Shown here piece by piece: positions 8,431-18,183 of a stretch of 64,000 nt of DNA. The stretch is taken from the NCBI RefSeq assembly GCF_048595595.1, contig NZ_CP184347.1; one strand, 5' to 3'. This DNA comes from Bacteroides pyogenes_A. GTDB lineage: Bacteria > Bacteroidota > Bacteroidia > Bacteroidales > Bacteroidaceae. Positions within the stretch are counted from its first letter, which is position 1. Each line of letters starts with the position of its first letter. Position numbers and translations under genes: made by a program. The notes beneath the pieces were generated by a model. It was given only the letters and a program-made list of their open reading frames with translations, was not told the DNA's origin and searched no databases.

Positions 8431-9570
8431 ATGGATACCCTCAAATTTTATTTTTATTATTTCGATTCTCTTTTTACAGGATTTGCGCCGATCATTCGTA
8501 TTACTGTTTTCGCAGTAATGCTTCTGAGCCTCTTATATATAACTTTTTTATTCCGGCTTTTTATCATTCAAAACAAAATAAAAAGAAAAAAGAAAAGATG
8601 GGAGCATCTTAAACAAACGTACCGGCAAAAAATCAACCGGATAATCTATGCCCCTTACAATATGGACCAAGAGGAAATCGCAGAAGAAATGGGTATCCGC
8701 ATAAACACTTTTAAAAAGAGATGGCAAAAAGAAAATCTGTCCAAACTGATTTTATATGTAAAAAACGAAGAAGAGAAGAATAAAGAAGAAGATATTTCCT
8801 CTCTCAACGACAATAATTACAGGACATTACTCGACCTCTTCCGGATTAATAAATACTGGCTAAAAGAGCTTTCCAACCGGAATATCCGGCGTAAAAAGAA
8901 GGCCTTGCGAATGTTAGACGAACTTAGCTACACCCAAATAAGCAGTTATCTTACTCCTCTTCTCCAGCATAAAGACGAAGAGCTTCGTAAGTTATCAAGA
9001 AGCGTTTTTGTAAAATTCGACAGTCACGATCCATACAAATTTATGGAGGAGAATTTTGACAAGAAGTTCAACCGCTTAGACGAAATACGGGTGCACGATG
9101 CACTTATACAAAAATCAAAAGAGCATAAGCTACCCTTATTGACACATTGGATGCAGGAAGCTCAAAATATAGCTTACAGGTGCTTTCTAATCAAAGAGAT
9201 TGCAATATTTAAGCAATACGACAGTATACCATATCTATTAGCCCTTTTCAAAAAAAGCAAAGACAATAAAGAAAAGGCCGAAATCGTAAACACCATCGGA
9301 GCGTTAAACCATACGGAAGCATTGCCCTTTTTTATTTCGGAATATGCTTTAAACCCAAAGGTTGTACAATTGAGCATCATCAAAGCTATCGGAATATTGG
9401 GAGAAAGAGAGAATATTCCTTTCCTGCATAAAGAGTATAAAGAATCTTACAACAATGAACTTCAGGAAGAGATAGCGAAAGCTATTCGCCGACTGCAAGA
9501 GAAAGAAGAAAACAAAGCAACAGAGGAAAACTCAAAACTTAAGCCGATGTATCCTTTCCACGCCATATAA
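8431..9570 (+). CDS. HEAT-repeat protein with an N-terminal membrane anchor
   Basis: The 379-residue protein has one strong transmembrane helix near the N-terminus (about residues 20-46), then a very basic stretch (IKRKKKRWEHLKQ). A short helix-turn-helix-like segment follows (about 77-100, QEEIAEEMGIRINTFKKRW). From about 130 to 360 there are repeated paired helices of HEAT type, for example ALRMLDELSYTQISSYLTPL and KAIGILGERENIPFLHKEY. HEAT repeats bind proteins, so a cytoplasmic scaffold for the downstream membrane synthase is a fair inference. It precedes the GT2 gene by 127 bp, with a possible extra promoter between them. Confidence 0.8.
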   Translation: MDTLKFYFYYFDSLFTGFAPIIRITVFAVMLLSLLYITFLFRLFIIQNKIKRKKKRWEHLKQTYRQKINRIIYAPYNMDQEEIAEEMGIRINTFKKRWQKENLSKLILYVKNEEEKNKEEDISSLNDNNYRTLLDLFRINKYWLKELSNRNIRRKKKALRMLDELSYTQISSYLTPLLQHKDEELRKLSRSVFVKFDSHDPYKFMEENFDKKFNRLDEIRVHDALIQKSKEHKLPLLTHWMQEAQNIAYRCFLIKEIAIFKQYDSIPYLLALFKKSKDNKEKAEIVNTIGALNHTEALPFFISEYALNPKVVQLSIIKAIGILGERENIPFLHKEYKESYNNELQEEIAKAIRRLQEKEENKATEENSKLKPMYPFHAI

Positions 9571-9659
9571 AACGAAATAGAAAATAACATAAGGATGGCA
9601 TCCCTGAAAATCAAAATAAAAAATGTAAATTAAACTGTGTCATCAATGAAATAAAATAC

Positions 9660-9667
9660 TAACTTTG
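9660..9667 (+). promoter_or_regulatory. Possible -7 element for the GT2 gene
   Basis: TAACTTTG matches TAnnTTTG. A start near 9674 would leave a 24-nt leader before ATG 9698 and would rule out the TTG at 9665 as start codon. No -33 TTTG is seen. Confidence 0.4.
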
Positions 9668-9697
9668 CTGACACCGTTTATTTACACCCCCGGAATT

Positions 9698-11119
9698 ATG
9701 GAATCAATCATACTGTTTTATCAATATACAATCTATTTTTATGCCTTAGCTATCACCATTATTTATATAGCATTGGCCATGTTGGGGTTCATCAATATCC
9801 GTCGAAAAAAAGGTAGCTATACCCTGAAGGAAGAGCAACTTTTTACCCAATATCCCGATATGGCCCCTCCCATATCTATAGTTGCCCCGGCTTTCAACGA
9901 GGAGGTTATCATTATCGACAACGTCAGTTCGCTATTAAAATTGGATTATCCTAATTTTGAAGTTGTGGTAGTTAATGATGGAAGCAAAGATAAAACCCTC
10001 GAACTTTTAATCGAAAGATTTGAGTTGCAAGAGATTCCTTTTGAATACCTTTACAAGGTTCCGTGCCATCCGGTGAAAAGAATATTCAAATCTACCAACC
10101 CGGCATATAACAGACTTACCGTCATCGATAAAGAAAACGGAGGAACGAAGGCCGATGCCATGAACGCCGGCGTTAACTACATTAAAAACGACTATTTCAT
10201 CAATACAGACGTTGACTGCATCCTTGCAAAAGACACCCTGAAGAAGATAATTCTGCCGGTATTAGATTCCGATATACCTGTGATAGGAGTCGGAGCAACT
10301 TTGCGTATGGCTAACAGTTGTATTGTAGAAAACGGTGAGATAAAAAGAGTCTCCCCCCCTTCCAAATTTATCCCTACATTTCAGGAAACGGAGTATTTGC
10401 GCTCTTATGTAGTAGCCAAAATGGGATGGGGGTTAATCAACTGTATCCCGAACATATCCGGAGGATTCGGGCTGTTCAGTCGAGCAGTGGTAACCAGCAT
10501 AGGAGGGTTCGACACCCAATCACATGCTGAAGACATGGATATAACCATACGCATGAGCATGTATATGCATGAACAGGGAAAAAAATTTAAAATCGAGCAA
10601 ATCCCCGACTCCTGCTGCTGGACAGAAGGACCGCCTAATATCAAGGTATTAAAAAGACAACGTACAAGATGGGGAAGAGGATTGGCTCAAATCTTTTTTG
10701 TCCACCGGAAACTAATATTAAATTATAAATATGGGAAATTAGGATTGGTGGTATTGCCTTACGCGCTGTTTTTCGAGTTCATCGCTCCGATAGTCGAAAG
10801 CATAGGAGTAGTGTTTATGATATATCTGCTTATTAGCCAACAGATCAATTTCGCGACTTTCTGGCTGATGCTGTTATTCGTATACCTCATCGGCATCACA
10901 ATTTCAATTATTACGATTACGTACGACCTCACAATCAAAAAGCAGTACAATACTTTCAAAGAATACCTGCGACTCGTGTTTTTCTCTTGCTTGGAATCTT
11001 TTTTTTACCACCCTTTTATCGTGATTTTCAGCCTGTTGGGATATTGGCAGTTCATCAGCGGGCGAAAAATCAAATGGGGAGAAATGAAACGTCAAGGATT
11101 CAATAATCCGAAAAAATAA
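9698..11119 (+). CDS. Processive family 2 glycosyltransferase (polysaccharide synthase)
   Basis: This is an inner-membrane GT2 enzyme of about 473 residues. It has an N-terminal transmembrane helix, then a GT-A domain with VVVVNDGSKDKT, the DxD-type metal site NTDVDC, the acceptor/base motif HAEDMD, and QRTRWGRG, the Q-x-x-R-W signature of processive synthases such as cellulose, hyaluronan and PgaC synthases. About four C-terminal transmembrane helices follow, which would form the translocation pore. I chose ATG 9698; an in-frame TTG 11 codons upstream overlaps a -7 element. The next gene, a TPR plus barrel protein, starts 14 bp on, suggesting that synthesis is coupled to export. The sugar cannot be told from sequence. 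Confidence 0.9.
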   Translation: MESIILFYQYTIYFYALAITIIYIALAMLGFINIRRKKGSYTLKEEQLFTQYPDMAPPISIVAPAFNEEVIIIDNVSSLLKLDYPNFEVVVVNDGSKDKTLELLIERFELQEIPFEYLYKVPCHPVKRIFKSTNPAYNRLTVIDKENGGTKADAMNAGVNYIKNDYFINTDVDCILAKDTLKKIILPVLDSDIPVIGVGATLRMANSCIVENGEIKRVSPPSKFIPTFQETEYLRSYVVAKMGWGLINCIPNISGGFGLFSRAVVTSIGGFDTQSHAEDMDITIRMSMYMHEQGKKFKIEQIPDSCCWTEGPPNIKVLKRQRTRWGRGLAQIFFVHRKLILNYKYGKLGLVVLPYALFFEFIAPIVESIGVVFMIYLLISQQINFATFWLMLLFVYLIGITISIITITYDLTIKKQYNTFKEYLRLVFFSCLESFFYHPFIVIFSLLGYWQFISGRKIKWGEMKRQGFNNPKK

Positions 11120-11133
11120 AACAAATCAACTTT

Positions 11134-13959
11134 ATGCGCAAAGTAACCGATATATGTACAATCTTCATATCCATCCGGATATTAACCGCTCTGTGTCTTC
11201 TATTGTGCCATACGGCATACCTTCCGGCTCAGACCAAAGACAATCCGGAAGACAGTTATATATCCAGAATCAAGCATGAGTTCGACAAGGAGAACTGGGA
11301 GGCCGGTAAGAAAATCGCGGAAGAAGGCCTGAAAGATTTTCCCAACGATTCTTATTTAAGAATGCTTCTCGGAAAATACTATTTCCATAAAAAGCAATAC
11401 AATCAGGCGCGCTACGAACTTAAAAAAGCTTTGGAGAAAAATAAAGACAACGTAGAAGCCAAACAAATATTAGTCAATGTAGAGATGGCTTCGGAGAGAT
11501 ATTCAAGCGCCATATGCTACGTAAACGAATTATTGGAAGTCAATCCCTACTGGAGAGGACTTTGGAGAAAAAAAATAGAACTTTACCGCTTGCAGGGAAA
11601 CACCGTAGAGGCAAACCGCCTCTTTAAACGGATCAGCCAAATCTATCCGGAAGACACGGTTCTTCAAAAAGACTATGTATACGGTTTGGAAATGGAAGCT
11701 CTCGAAAGTCAAAAAAAAGGAAAAACGGACGAAGCCATTGCTTTACGGATGGAGCTGCTCAAAAACGATCCGAAAAATCCGGAACACTATATCGAAATTG
11801 CCAATAGCCATATCAAAGCCGGTGATTTCCAACAAGCCTTGTCCTATATAGAAAGAGGACTTTCTCATACCCCTGACAATCACACACTGATCGAAAAGAA
11901 AATAAGTTTGCTGGCCGATCAGAAACAATACAACCAATTGTTAAGCTACCTGCAAAAGCAAAAGTCACCGACTTTTCAGGCACAATACAATTATTACCTG
12001 TCAGAAGCCGCCCGAAATGCGAGGGAGAGCGACCCCGTGACACTTTACGGAAAAATTCTGGAAAGAAATCCCGGAGATGAAGAAGCCTTCAATTATGTGT
12101 TCACATATCTATACGGAGCAGGCCAATACGAAGAAGCACTGCATATTACCGGCAAATACCGCAAAGCGAAAGGAGAGTCGAAGAATATACTGATGAAAGA
12201 GCTTTCCGTGTATATCAAATTAGGCAACAGAGGTAAGGCCCGCCGGTTGATGCAACGGCTTCTGACGAAATACCCCGACGATTACGATTTAAAGCAAACG
12301 TACGCGAAACTGCTGTTCGAAGAAGCCAAAGAAAAAATTTCCGAAGAGAACTACAGTGACGCTGTCACAGATCTGAAAGAAGCGCTCGTATATGCAGAAA
12401 GCGAAACGGCGGAAGAACTCAACAACGCATTATATAGTGCAACCATGCTACAGAAAGATTACGAAGCAGCATTGGAAATAATTCGCGATATGATCGTTTC
12501 CGCCCCTCAACTGCCCGAGTTGTATGTAAAAAGGGCGGATACGCATCAGAAAATGAAGCAATACGACAAGGCATTGGCCGATTACGAGACGGCTGTCTCG
12601 ATGGCCGCAGAAAAAGAAAAGGCGCTTTTTTTAGAAGGTTATTCCGAAATGATAATCCCCATTATAAAAGACTTAAATGAAAGTTATCGGTATAAGGAAA
12701 GCATGGAATATATAAAAAAATGGCTTGCAAACGACCCTTCCAATATCGAAGCAATCACGCATGCCGTCAATCTTTCTTACAGGATGAACAAAAATCAAGA
12801 CGCATACACGTATGCCCGGCAAGGCAGCAAACTGCATCCGGACAACTTGTTTTTCAAAATAAAAATGGCGGAAGAAGAGATGGTACAAACAAAAAATTAT
12901 CACACCGTCTATCACCTGCTGTCGGAGGAATTAGAAAAAGAACCCTACCATAAAGATTTAATCAATACGTTTACGCAGGCAACAGAAAAGTACGGCAGGC
13001 AGTTAATAAAAGAAAAGAAGTTCACAGAAACATTAGATGTATTGGATCGGGGACTTCGATATGCTCCGGCAGACAGAACCATGAAATACCTCAAAGGAAT
13101 TGCTTACGAAAAAATGAACCGGTTCGATTCCGCCTTCTATTATCAATCGTTTTACGACCCCGCCGTGATAGAAGCCGCCGAATTCAGGCAACATTTGAAA
13201 TATCTGCAATACAGAGGATTCCCGAACGAAGCAGGCATATATCATTTATATAGCCGGCACGGAGATCAAGATGTGCTCAACACGGTTTCTACCATAGAAT
13301 ATAGCCGCAGGCAGAATAAAAACGTATACACCGGAAGAGTGAACTATTCCGGCAAAGAAACGGGAAAAGGATATCAGTTGCAAGCCGAATGGACGAAAAT
13401 TTGGAATGAAAGCATGTACACCAAAGTCGATGCGGCGTGGGCTACAAGGTTTTTTCCAAAAATAGCTATCAACGCCTCTGTGTATAAAGACATCAAACCC
13501 TTAGGCGGTCTGGAAGCGGAAATCGGAATCGGTTACAAGCGGCTTCCCGGAAAAGAGAATCTGAGTAACCTGAAGTTAGGGTGCTCCAAAGAACTGGACA
13601 CATGGAGATTGAATGTTATATTCAACAATTTTCTGCTGAGCAACTCCGTCGACAACGGCCTGAAGAAAAACAAATGGCTATACAGCCTGTCGGGGCAAGC
13701 GCGTTATCATTGGGATTCTCCGAAAAATTACCTGATGGGAACGGCCGGTGTCGGAACCTCTCCGGATGTAGATCTCATCAACTTCCAGCTTTATGAAGGC
13801 TTTTCAAAAGTCAATACAATGGTAGGAGCCGGAATGGGATATTTAATTTTCAAGAATGTATCCGCAGGAGTCATTGGGACTTGGTACAATTATAGCGTAA
13901 ATGAAAACAAATATAAAAACCTTTACACTGTTTACCTACATGCTAACATCACTTTTTAA
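11134..13959 (+). CDS. TPR protein with C-terminal YaiO-like outer-membrane beta-barrel
   Basis: The 941-residue exported protein has a signal peptide (residues 1-33, ending YLPAQ). From about 45 to 690 runs a long array of tetratricopeptide repeats, for example LRMLLGKYYFHKKQYNQARY and ELYVKRADTHQKMKQYDKAL. The last 230 residues alternate in the way of an outer-membrane barrel of YaiO type and end in a Phe (LHANITF). The same plan of a periplasmic TPR superhelix plus a barrel is known in the exopolysaccharide exporter PgaA, so I infer an export channel for the GT2 product. The gene lies 14 bp after the synthase and 7 bp before the DUF4838 gene. Confidence 0.85.
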   Translation: MRKVTDICTIFISIRILTALCLLLCHTAYLPAQTKDNPEDSYISRIKHEFDKENWEAGKKIAEEGLKDFPNDSYLRMLLGKYYFHKKQYNQARYELKKALEKNKDNVEAKQILVNVEMASERYSSAICYVNELLEVNPYWRGLWRKKIELYRLQGNTVEANRLFKRISQIYPEDTVLQKDYVYGLEMEALESQKKGKTDEAIALRMELLKNDPKNPEHYIEIANSHIKAGDFQQALSYIERGLSHTPDNHTLIEKKISLLADQKQYNQLLSYLQKQKSPTFQAQYNYYLSEAARNARESDPVTLYGKILERNPGDEEAFNYVFTYLYGAGQYEEALHITGKYRKAKGESKNILMKELSVYIKLGNRGKARRLMQRLLTKYPDDYDLKQTYAKLLFEEAKEKISEENYSDAVTDLKEALVYAESETAEELNNALYSATMLQKDYEAALEIIRDMIVSAPQLPELYVKRADTHQKMKQYDKALADYETAVSMAAEKEKALFLEGYSEMIIPIIKDLNESYRYKESMEYIKKWLANDPSNIEAITHAVNLSYRMNKNQDAYTYARQGSKLHPDNLFFKIKMAEEEMVQTKNYHTVYHLLSEELEKEPYHKDLINTFTQATEKYGRQLIKEKKFTETLDVLDRGLRYAPADRTMKYLKGIAYEKMNRFDSAFYYQSFYDPAVIEAAEFRQHLKYLQYRGFPNEAGIYHLYSRHGDQDVLNTVSTIEYSRRQNKNVYTGRVNYSGKETGKGYQLQAEWTKIWNESMYTKVDAAWATRFFPKIAINASVYKDIKPLGGLEAEIGIGYKRLPGKENLSNLKLGCSKELDTWRLNVIFNNFLLSNSVDNGLKKNKWLYSLSGQARYHWDSPKNYLMGTAGVGTSPDVDLINFQLYEGFSKVNTMVGAGMGYLIFKNVSAGVIGTWYNYSVNENKYKNLYTVYLHANITF

Positions 13960-13966
13960 GAAATAC

Positions 13967-16108
13967 ATGAAAGCCTGTGCTTTCTCGCTATCTCTATTAT
14001 CCGCCGGCTGCTCGGCGGGCAATGCGGAGCTGAAAGCGGAAAAGTACGTTATAACGGCAGGAGAGAACGCACAAAGCGAGCGCTGGGCGGAATACCTGTT
14101 CAATCACCTTTCCAAAAGAAGCGCCGACAAAGGGTGTGTAGCCTTATATAGAGGAGTTCCGCAAATAAAACTGTCCGGAGACACCAAAAACATTCATTTT
14201 GAAGTCGATCCGGGACTGGAAAACGATTACGTGATCATACACCTCCCCCACCGCCTTCATTTGCGCGCACGCGACGGCCGCACCGCCCTTTGGCTGGTAT
14301 ATCAGCTCATAGATAATCTGGCACAGGCAGATCAGCGTTTCGACGCTTCCGATATTCCTCCCGCCGTCATCTCTTTCGAATCGGCGAACAAAGACTTCGA
14401 CTTTACATACCGGGAGCCTTTCTGGAGGCCAAACCTGAATACGGACTATTCGCTTCTTATCGGAACAAACAATGTAGAAAGCGATTGGGGTATCTGGGGA
14501 CACATGCTTCCCCAAATAATGAAAAATGCAGATTCGGAAGAAATCTACGCCCTTTCAGGCGGAGTACGCAGCAAAGATCAATTTTGCTTTTCTTCTCCCG
14601 TTCTCTTCGACCGGCTTAAAGAGTATATCATTGACAATTTCGGCTATGGAGACGAGAAAGGATACTCTTTTACTATCATGCCCAATGATAACGACATTGC
14701 CTGTACATGCCCTGCTTGCGCAAAATCGGGCAATACCGAAAAAGACGCTTCGCGAAGTGTCTCGCAGTTGATACGCAAATTATCGACGACCTTTCCGTCG
14801 CATTCATTCTTTACCACAGCCTACCGGACCACCTACGCCGCGCCCATCGAACCGCTGCCTTCAAATGCCGGCGTACTTTTCAGCACCATCAAACTGCCGA
14901 AAGGCGTAACGCTCGAAGATCAACCCGCTGCGGAAGAATTTACGGAAGCCTTACACGAATGGGGGGTACAGACAAACAATATCTATTTATGGGATTATGC
15001 CGCGAATTTCGACGATTATCTTACCCCGTTGCCTGTATTGTACGGATTGCAAAAACAATTGCGTTTTTTCAAAGAGAAAGGCGTCAGGGGCGTTTTCCTG
15101 AATGCAAGCGGATATGACTACTCGCCTTTCGACGATGTAAAAACCTATGTCGCGGCGGCCTTAATGATGGACACCGAATGCGACGTAGATTCACTTACTG
15201 AAAAATTCTTTAAAAAGACATATCCCGACACCCATCAGCTATTATCGGACTACTATCTGTCGCTGGAAAAGAGCTATGAAAACCGGGGAAAAGCGTACAA
15301 CCTTTACGGAGGAATCAGAGAAAACATAAAGACTTATCTAAATGTCGACGACTTTATCGCCTTTTACAATGAGCTGCGCACACGGCTGAAAAAAACGCAA
15401 AAAGCAGAGCGCGAGAAGCTGGAAAAACTATATACAGCCCTCACCTTCACTCGTTTGCAGATAGCCTATACGCAAGGAACCGGAAAATGGGGATATGGCA
15501 CCAAAGAGGGCGATCGGGTTCTAATAAACCGGGAGATGAACACCCTGATCGGGGATTTGGAACAAAGCGGCAAATATTCCGATCTGAACAGCTATAAAGA
15601 GTCGGGCGGAGATATTTCAAGATACATCGACGAATGGAAAAAGATGATACGAGCCGGATATTACGAGAACGGCCTGATAAACGGTTCGGTAAAAGTGGTA
15701 TCAAAGCCGGACGAAGGCTTCGAAAACCCCCGTTTGCTGAACGACGGAACCTGCGGTTTCGCACAAGATTACCATCAAGGATGGTATCTGAGCAGTACCG
15801 ACGATTTGGAAGTTGAATTTTCCACCGCAAACATACAAAACACAAATCGGATTCAGATCCGATGCTTGCAGATAGAGAAGCATGGCATTTTCGCCCCGGA
15901 AAAGATCGAACTGCATATGGATGGAAAGCCGGCTTCCGCATCGATCGGTAAAGACATTCAAACTTCACCCGGTTCTCCTCATTCTATCGTAACCTACTCT
16001 TTACGCACGAATCTGGCGGGAACTTCAAAGGTAACTCTGAAGTTTATACGGAAGCAGGCGCCTAAAAGTATTTTAGCCATAGACGAAATACAAACTTTAA
16101 ACAAATAG
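13967..16108 (+). CDS. DUF4838 lipoprotein, glycoside-hydrolase-like
   Basis: The product has about 713 residues. ATG 13967 gives a compact lipoprotein signal, MKACAFSLSLLSAGC, with the acylated Cys at 15; a start 66 bp upstream would overlap the previous gene by 59 bp and is less likely. An alpha-glucuronidase-N-like region (about 20-110) is followed by the DUF4838 domain, with MPNDNDIACTCPAC and the WDYAANFDDYLTPLP region typical of this TIM-barrel-like family. The last 140 residues resemble a discoidin-type sugar-binding domain (LLNDGTCGFAQDYHQGWYL). I infer a periplasmic glycan-modifying enzyme, in the place PgaB has in PNAG loci; catalytic residues cannot be fixed. Confidence 0.82.
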   Translation: MKACAFSLSLLSAGCSAGNAELKAEKYVITAGENAQSERWAEYLFNHLSKRSADKGCVALYRGVPQIKLSGDTKNIHFEVDPGLENDYVIIHLPHRLHLRARDGRTALWLVYQLIDNLAQADQRFDASDIPPAVISFESANKDFDFTYREPFWRPNLNTDYSLLIGTNNVESDWGIWGHMLPQIMKNADSEEIYALSGGVRSKDQFCFSSPVLFDRLKEYIIDNFGYGDEKGYSFTIMPNDNDIACTCPACAKSGNTEKDASRSVSQLIRKLSTTFPSHSFFTTAYRTTYAAPIEPLPSNAGVLFSTIKLPKGVTLEDQPAAEEFTEALHEWGVQTNNIYLWDYAANFDDYLTPLPVLYGLQKQLRFFKEKGVRGVFLNASGYDYSPFDDVKTYVAAALMMDTECDVDSLTEKFFKKTYPDTHQLLSDYYLSLEKSYENRGKAYNLYGGIRENIKTYLNVDDFIAFYNELRTRLKKTQKAEREKLEKLYTALTFTRLQIAYTQGTGKWGYGTKEGDRVLINREMNTLIGDLEQSGKYSDLNSYKESGGDISRYIDEWKKMIRAGYYENGLINGSVKVVSKPDEGFENPRLLNDGTCGFAQDYHQGWYLSSTDDLEVEFSTANIQNTNRIQIRCLQIEKHGIFAPEKIELHMDGKPASASIGKDIQTSPGSPHSIVTYSLRTNLAGTSKVTLKFIRKQAPKSILAIDEIQTLNK

Positions 16109-16115
16109 AAGCAGC

Positions 16116-16640
16116 ATGAAGATTAATATAAAAAACTTGGGCAGACTCCTCTTTCTTTTATTATCCCTGACTGCGTGTTCTCCTTCGAAAAACGATAAAA
16201 CGACCATTGAGATCAAAGATAATTACCGGCACTATTATCCTATTCAGGCAGGACAGCAGCTGGATATTATGTTCGAAATACGCAATACGGGCAAAAAAAC
16301 GCTGGTATTATCGGATATCCTGACCTCCTGCGGATGTGTCGTAGTTAAGAAATCATCTGTAAACACCATTCCGGCAGGCAAAACCGGGCATCTCATATTG
16401 CAATACGACAGCAGTAAGAATATCGGGTACGTAAAACATTACATCACCCTGTACGGCAATTTTACGAACACCCATATCAAAGAAGTCGTTTTCGACGTGA
16501 ATGTAGTGCCCAATGCTCTTTATACCAAGGATTACGAAGAGTTGCACCAAGAAAAGAAAAGCAAAAAAGGAAACACCGAAAGTCTGGTTGATGGGGATGC
16601 AAGCCAGAAAGGATATTACATGGACAGCGATCTGTTATAA
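16116..16640 (+). CDS. DUF1573 lipoprotein
   Basis: This 174-residue lipoprotein has a signal ending LLSLTAC. Its single Ig-like DUF1573 domain shows the family motif ILTSCGCVVVKKSS, followed by the VPAGKTGHL-type turn and paired strands. DUF1573 proteins are widespread in Bacteroidetes envelopes and their role is not settled; the fold suggests protein or surface contact. It is the last gene of the exopolysaccharide-like operon, 7 bp after the DUF4838 gene, and converges on manC with only 20 bp between. The tail is charged and low in complexity (EKKSKKGN). Confidence 0.85.
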   Translation: MKINIKNLGRLLFLLLSLTACSPSKNDKTTIEIKDNYRHYYPIQAGQQLDIMFEIRNTGKKTLVLSDILTSCGCVVVKKSSVNTIPAGKTGHLILQYDSSKNIGYVKHYITLYGNFTNTHIKEVVFDVNVVPNALYTKDYEELHQEKKSKKGNTESLVDGDASQKGYYMDSDLL

Positions 16641-16660
16641 CCCGGTCTCTTACGGCAGCC

Positions 16661-17710
16661 TCATTCCTCCGAAAAATCCTTGATCCGTTGCTCCTCATCC
16701 AGACGGCAAATGAGGAGCGTGCCGTCTTTTTCGGCAACGATGTATCCGTCGAGCCCCTGCACTACTACCCTCTTTTCGCCGGCGGCATGCACGATGCAGT
16801 TCTTGCTTTCGTACAGGCGGATGTCGGGGCCAACGGCGGCGTTCCCCTCTTTGTCCTGCGGAAGCAGGCCGCGAAGAGCGCCCCACGTACCCAGATCCGA
16901 CCATCCGAAAGAGGCGGGCAGCACGTAAATCTCCTGCGCCTTCTCCATCACGGCGTAGTCGATGGAAATCTTCTCGCAAGTGGGAAAAAGACGGTCTACC
17001 AGCTCCTTCTCCTGCCCGGTATAGAAAGCCGGGAAGATACGGTCGAATATCTGCGCGATGCCCGGAGCATACACGCGCATCACCGCCGTGATGGTGCGCA
17101 CGTTCCATACGAATATGCCCGCGTTCCAGAAATAATTGCCTTCCGCCAGATACTTCTCCGCCGTCTCCCTGTCGGGCTTCTCCTTAAAAGCGTCTACCGT
17201 GCATATCTCCTTGTCGGTGGCTATCGGATGCGCGGCGGCGATATAGCCGTATCCCGTTTCCGGACGCGTGGGACGAATGCCCAGCGTCACGATGGCGCTG
17301 CTGCGTTGCGTAAAGGCGAGCGCCTTGTTCACCGCGCGGCGGAACTCCGTGATGTCTATCACCAGCGCGTCGGCGGGAGTCACCACAATGTTGGCGTCGG
17401 GATATCGCTTCTTGATCTTCCAGCAGGCGTAAGCGATGCAGGGCGCCGTATTCCGCGCGCAAGGTTCCGCAAGGATATTCTCCTCCGGTATTCCCGGTAG
17501 CTGCTCCTTCACCAGCGCCGCATATCTCTCCGCAGTCACCACCCATACGTTTTTTTCGGGGCATATCCCCGCAAAGCGGTCTACCGTCAGCTGGATCAGC
17601 GTCCGTCCGCATCCCGTCACGTCGATAAACTGCTTCGGGCATTCGGGCGTGCTCATCGGCCAGAAACGGCTGCCTACGCCGCCCGCCATAATTACAATGT
17701 GATTCTCCAT
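16661..17710 (-). CDS. manC: Mannose-1-phosphate guanylyltransferase
   Basis: This enzyme makes GDP-mannose from mannose-1-phosphate and GTP, the precursor of mannose and fucose units in capsules and glycoproteins. The 349-residue protein starts MENHIVIMAGGVGSRFWPMS, which holds the nucleotidyltransferase signature GGxGxRxWPxS, followed by PKQF, the ENILAEPCARNTAPCI segment, PADALV and FWNAGIFVW, all typical of ManC. It is the short form without the fused isomerase domain. The gene stands alone, convergent with the preceding operon, with its own -7 element upstream. Confidence 0.94.
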   Translation of the reverse strand: MENHIVIMAGGVGSRFWPMSTPECPKQFIDVTGCGRTLIQLTVDRFAGICPEKNVWVVTAERYAALVKEQLPGIPEENILAEPCARNTAPCIAYACWKIKKRYPDANIVVTPADALVIDITEFRRAVNKALAFTQRSSAIVTLGIRPTRPETGYGYIAAAHPIATDKEICTVDAFKEKPDRETAEKYLAEGNYFWNAGIFVWNVRTITAVMRVYAPGIAQIFDRIFPAFYTGQEKELVDRLFPTCEKISIDYAVMEKAQEIYVLPASFGWSDLGTWGALRGLLPQDKEGNAAVGPDIRLYESKNCIVHAAGEKRVVVQGLDGYIVAEKDGTLLICRLDEEQRIKDFSEE

Positions 17711-17752
17711 CTTTACAGAAATTTAAAAATTACCGGTTTCCGGCTTTATCTG

Positions 17753-17784
17753 CAAAAGTAACATTTAGAAAGATAAAAAGCAAG
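17753..17784 (-). promoter_or_regulatory. Promoter for manC
   Basis: On the minus strand TACTTTTG (17753-17760) fits TAnnTTTG. CTTG at 17781-17784 is a three-of-four match to the -33 element at a suitable distance. Confidence 0.5.
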
Positions 17785-17829
17785 CCGAAACGGATCAACT
17801 ATCGTTGTGCAAGCGGATAAGACAAAGTT

Positions 17830-18174
17830 TCAAACATCCCGCCATTTCATCATCACCTCCCAGTCGTCGGGCTGGCGATTGCCTTTTTCGTTGGCGGGAA
17901 CAGTGCCTACCACCACATTGCGACGCTCTGCCAGCGCTTTGCGCATCTGCCGCACCAGCACGGGCATAAGCAGGGTGATCTGAACGGTTTCCGCCATCAG
18001 GCGAATGATACGGATGTATTGACTGATGTGCAGGTCGTCCCCTTTCTTCGCCGCACTCACGGTAGCTTTGCGGATATGAAGCTCGCCTGCCAGATAGTTA
18101 TACGTAATCAGGCGATCGGCGTTCATGAAAGCCACCACCAGTTTCGAAATCGAATCGTAGCGAAAAAGTTTCAT
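17830..18174 (-). CDS. Hypothetical small DNA-binding-like protein, 114 aa
   Basis: I do not recognise the family. The first 65 residues are helical and carry a helix-turn-helix-like pattern (YNYLAGELHIRKATVSAAKKG, about 26-46), so DNA binding is possible. The tail is basic (QMRKALAERRNVV) and the C-terminus ends in MMKWRDV. Upstream lies a 57-bp imperfect inverted repeat that could be its operator. Next to it are the four spaced 30-bp repeats and the DUF3987 module, which it may belong to or regulate. The 17711-17829 gap holds only the manC promoter. Confidence 0.6.
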   Translation of the reverse strand: MKLFRYDSISKLVVAFMNADRLITYNYLAGELHIRKATVSAAKKGDDLHISQYIRIIRLMAETVQITLLMPVLVRQMRKALAERRNVVVGTVPANEKGNRQPDDWEVMMKWRDV

Positions 18175-18183
18175 TGTTTATGT

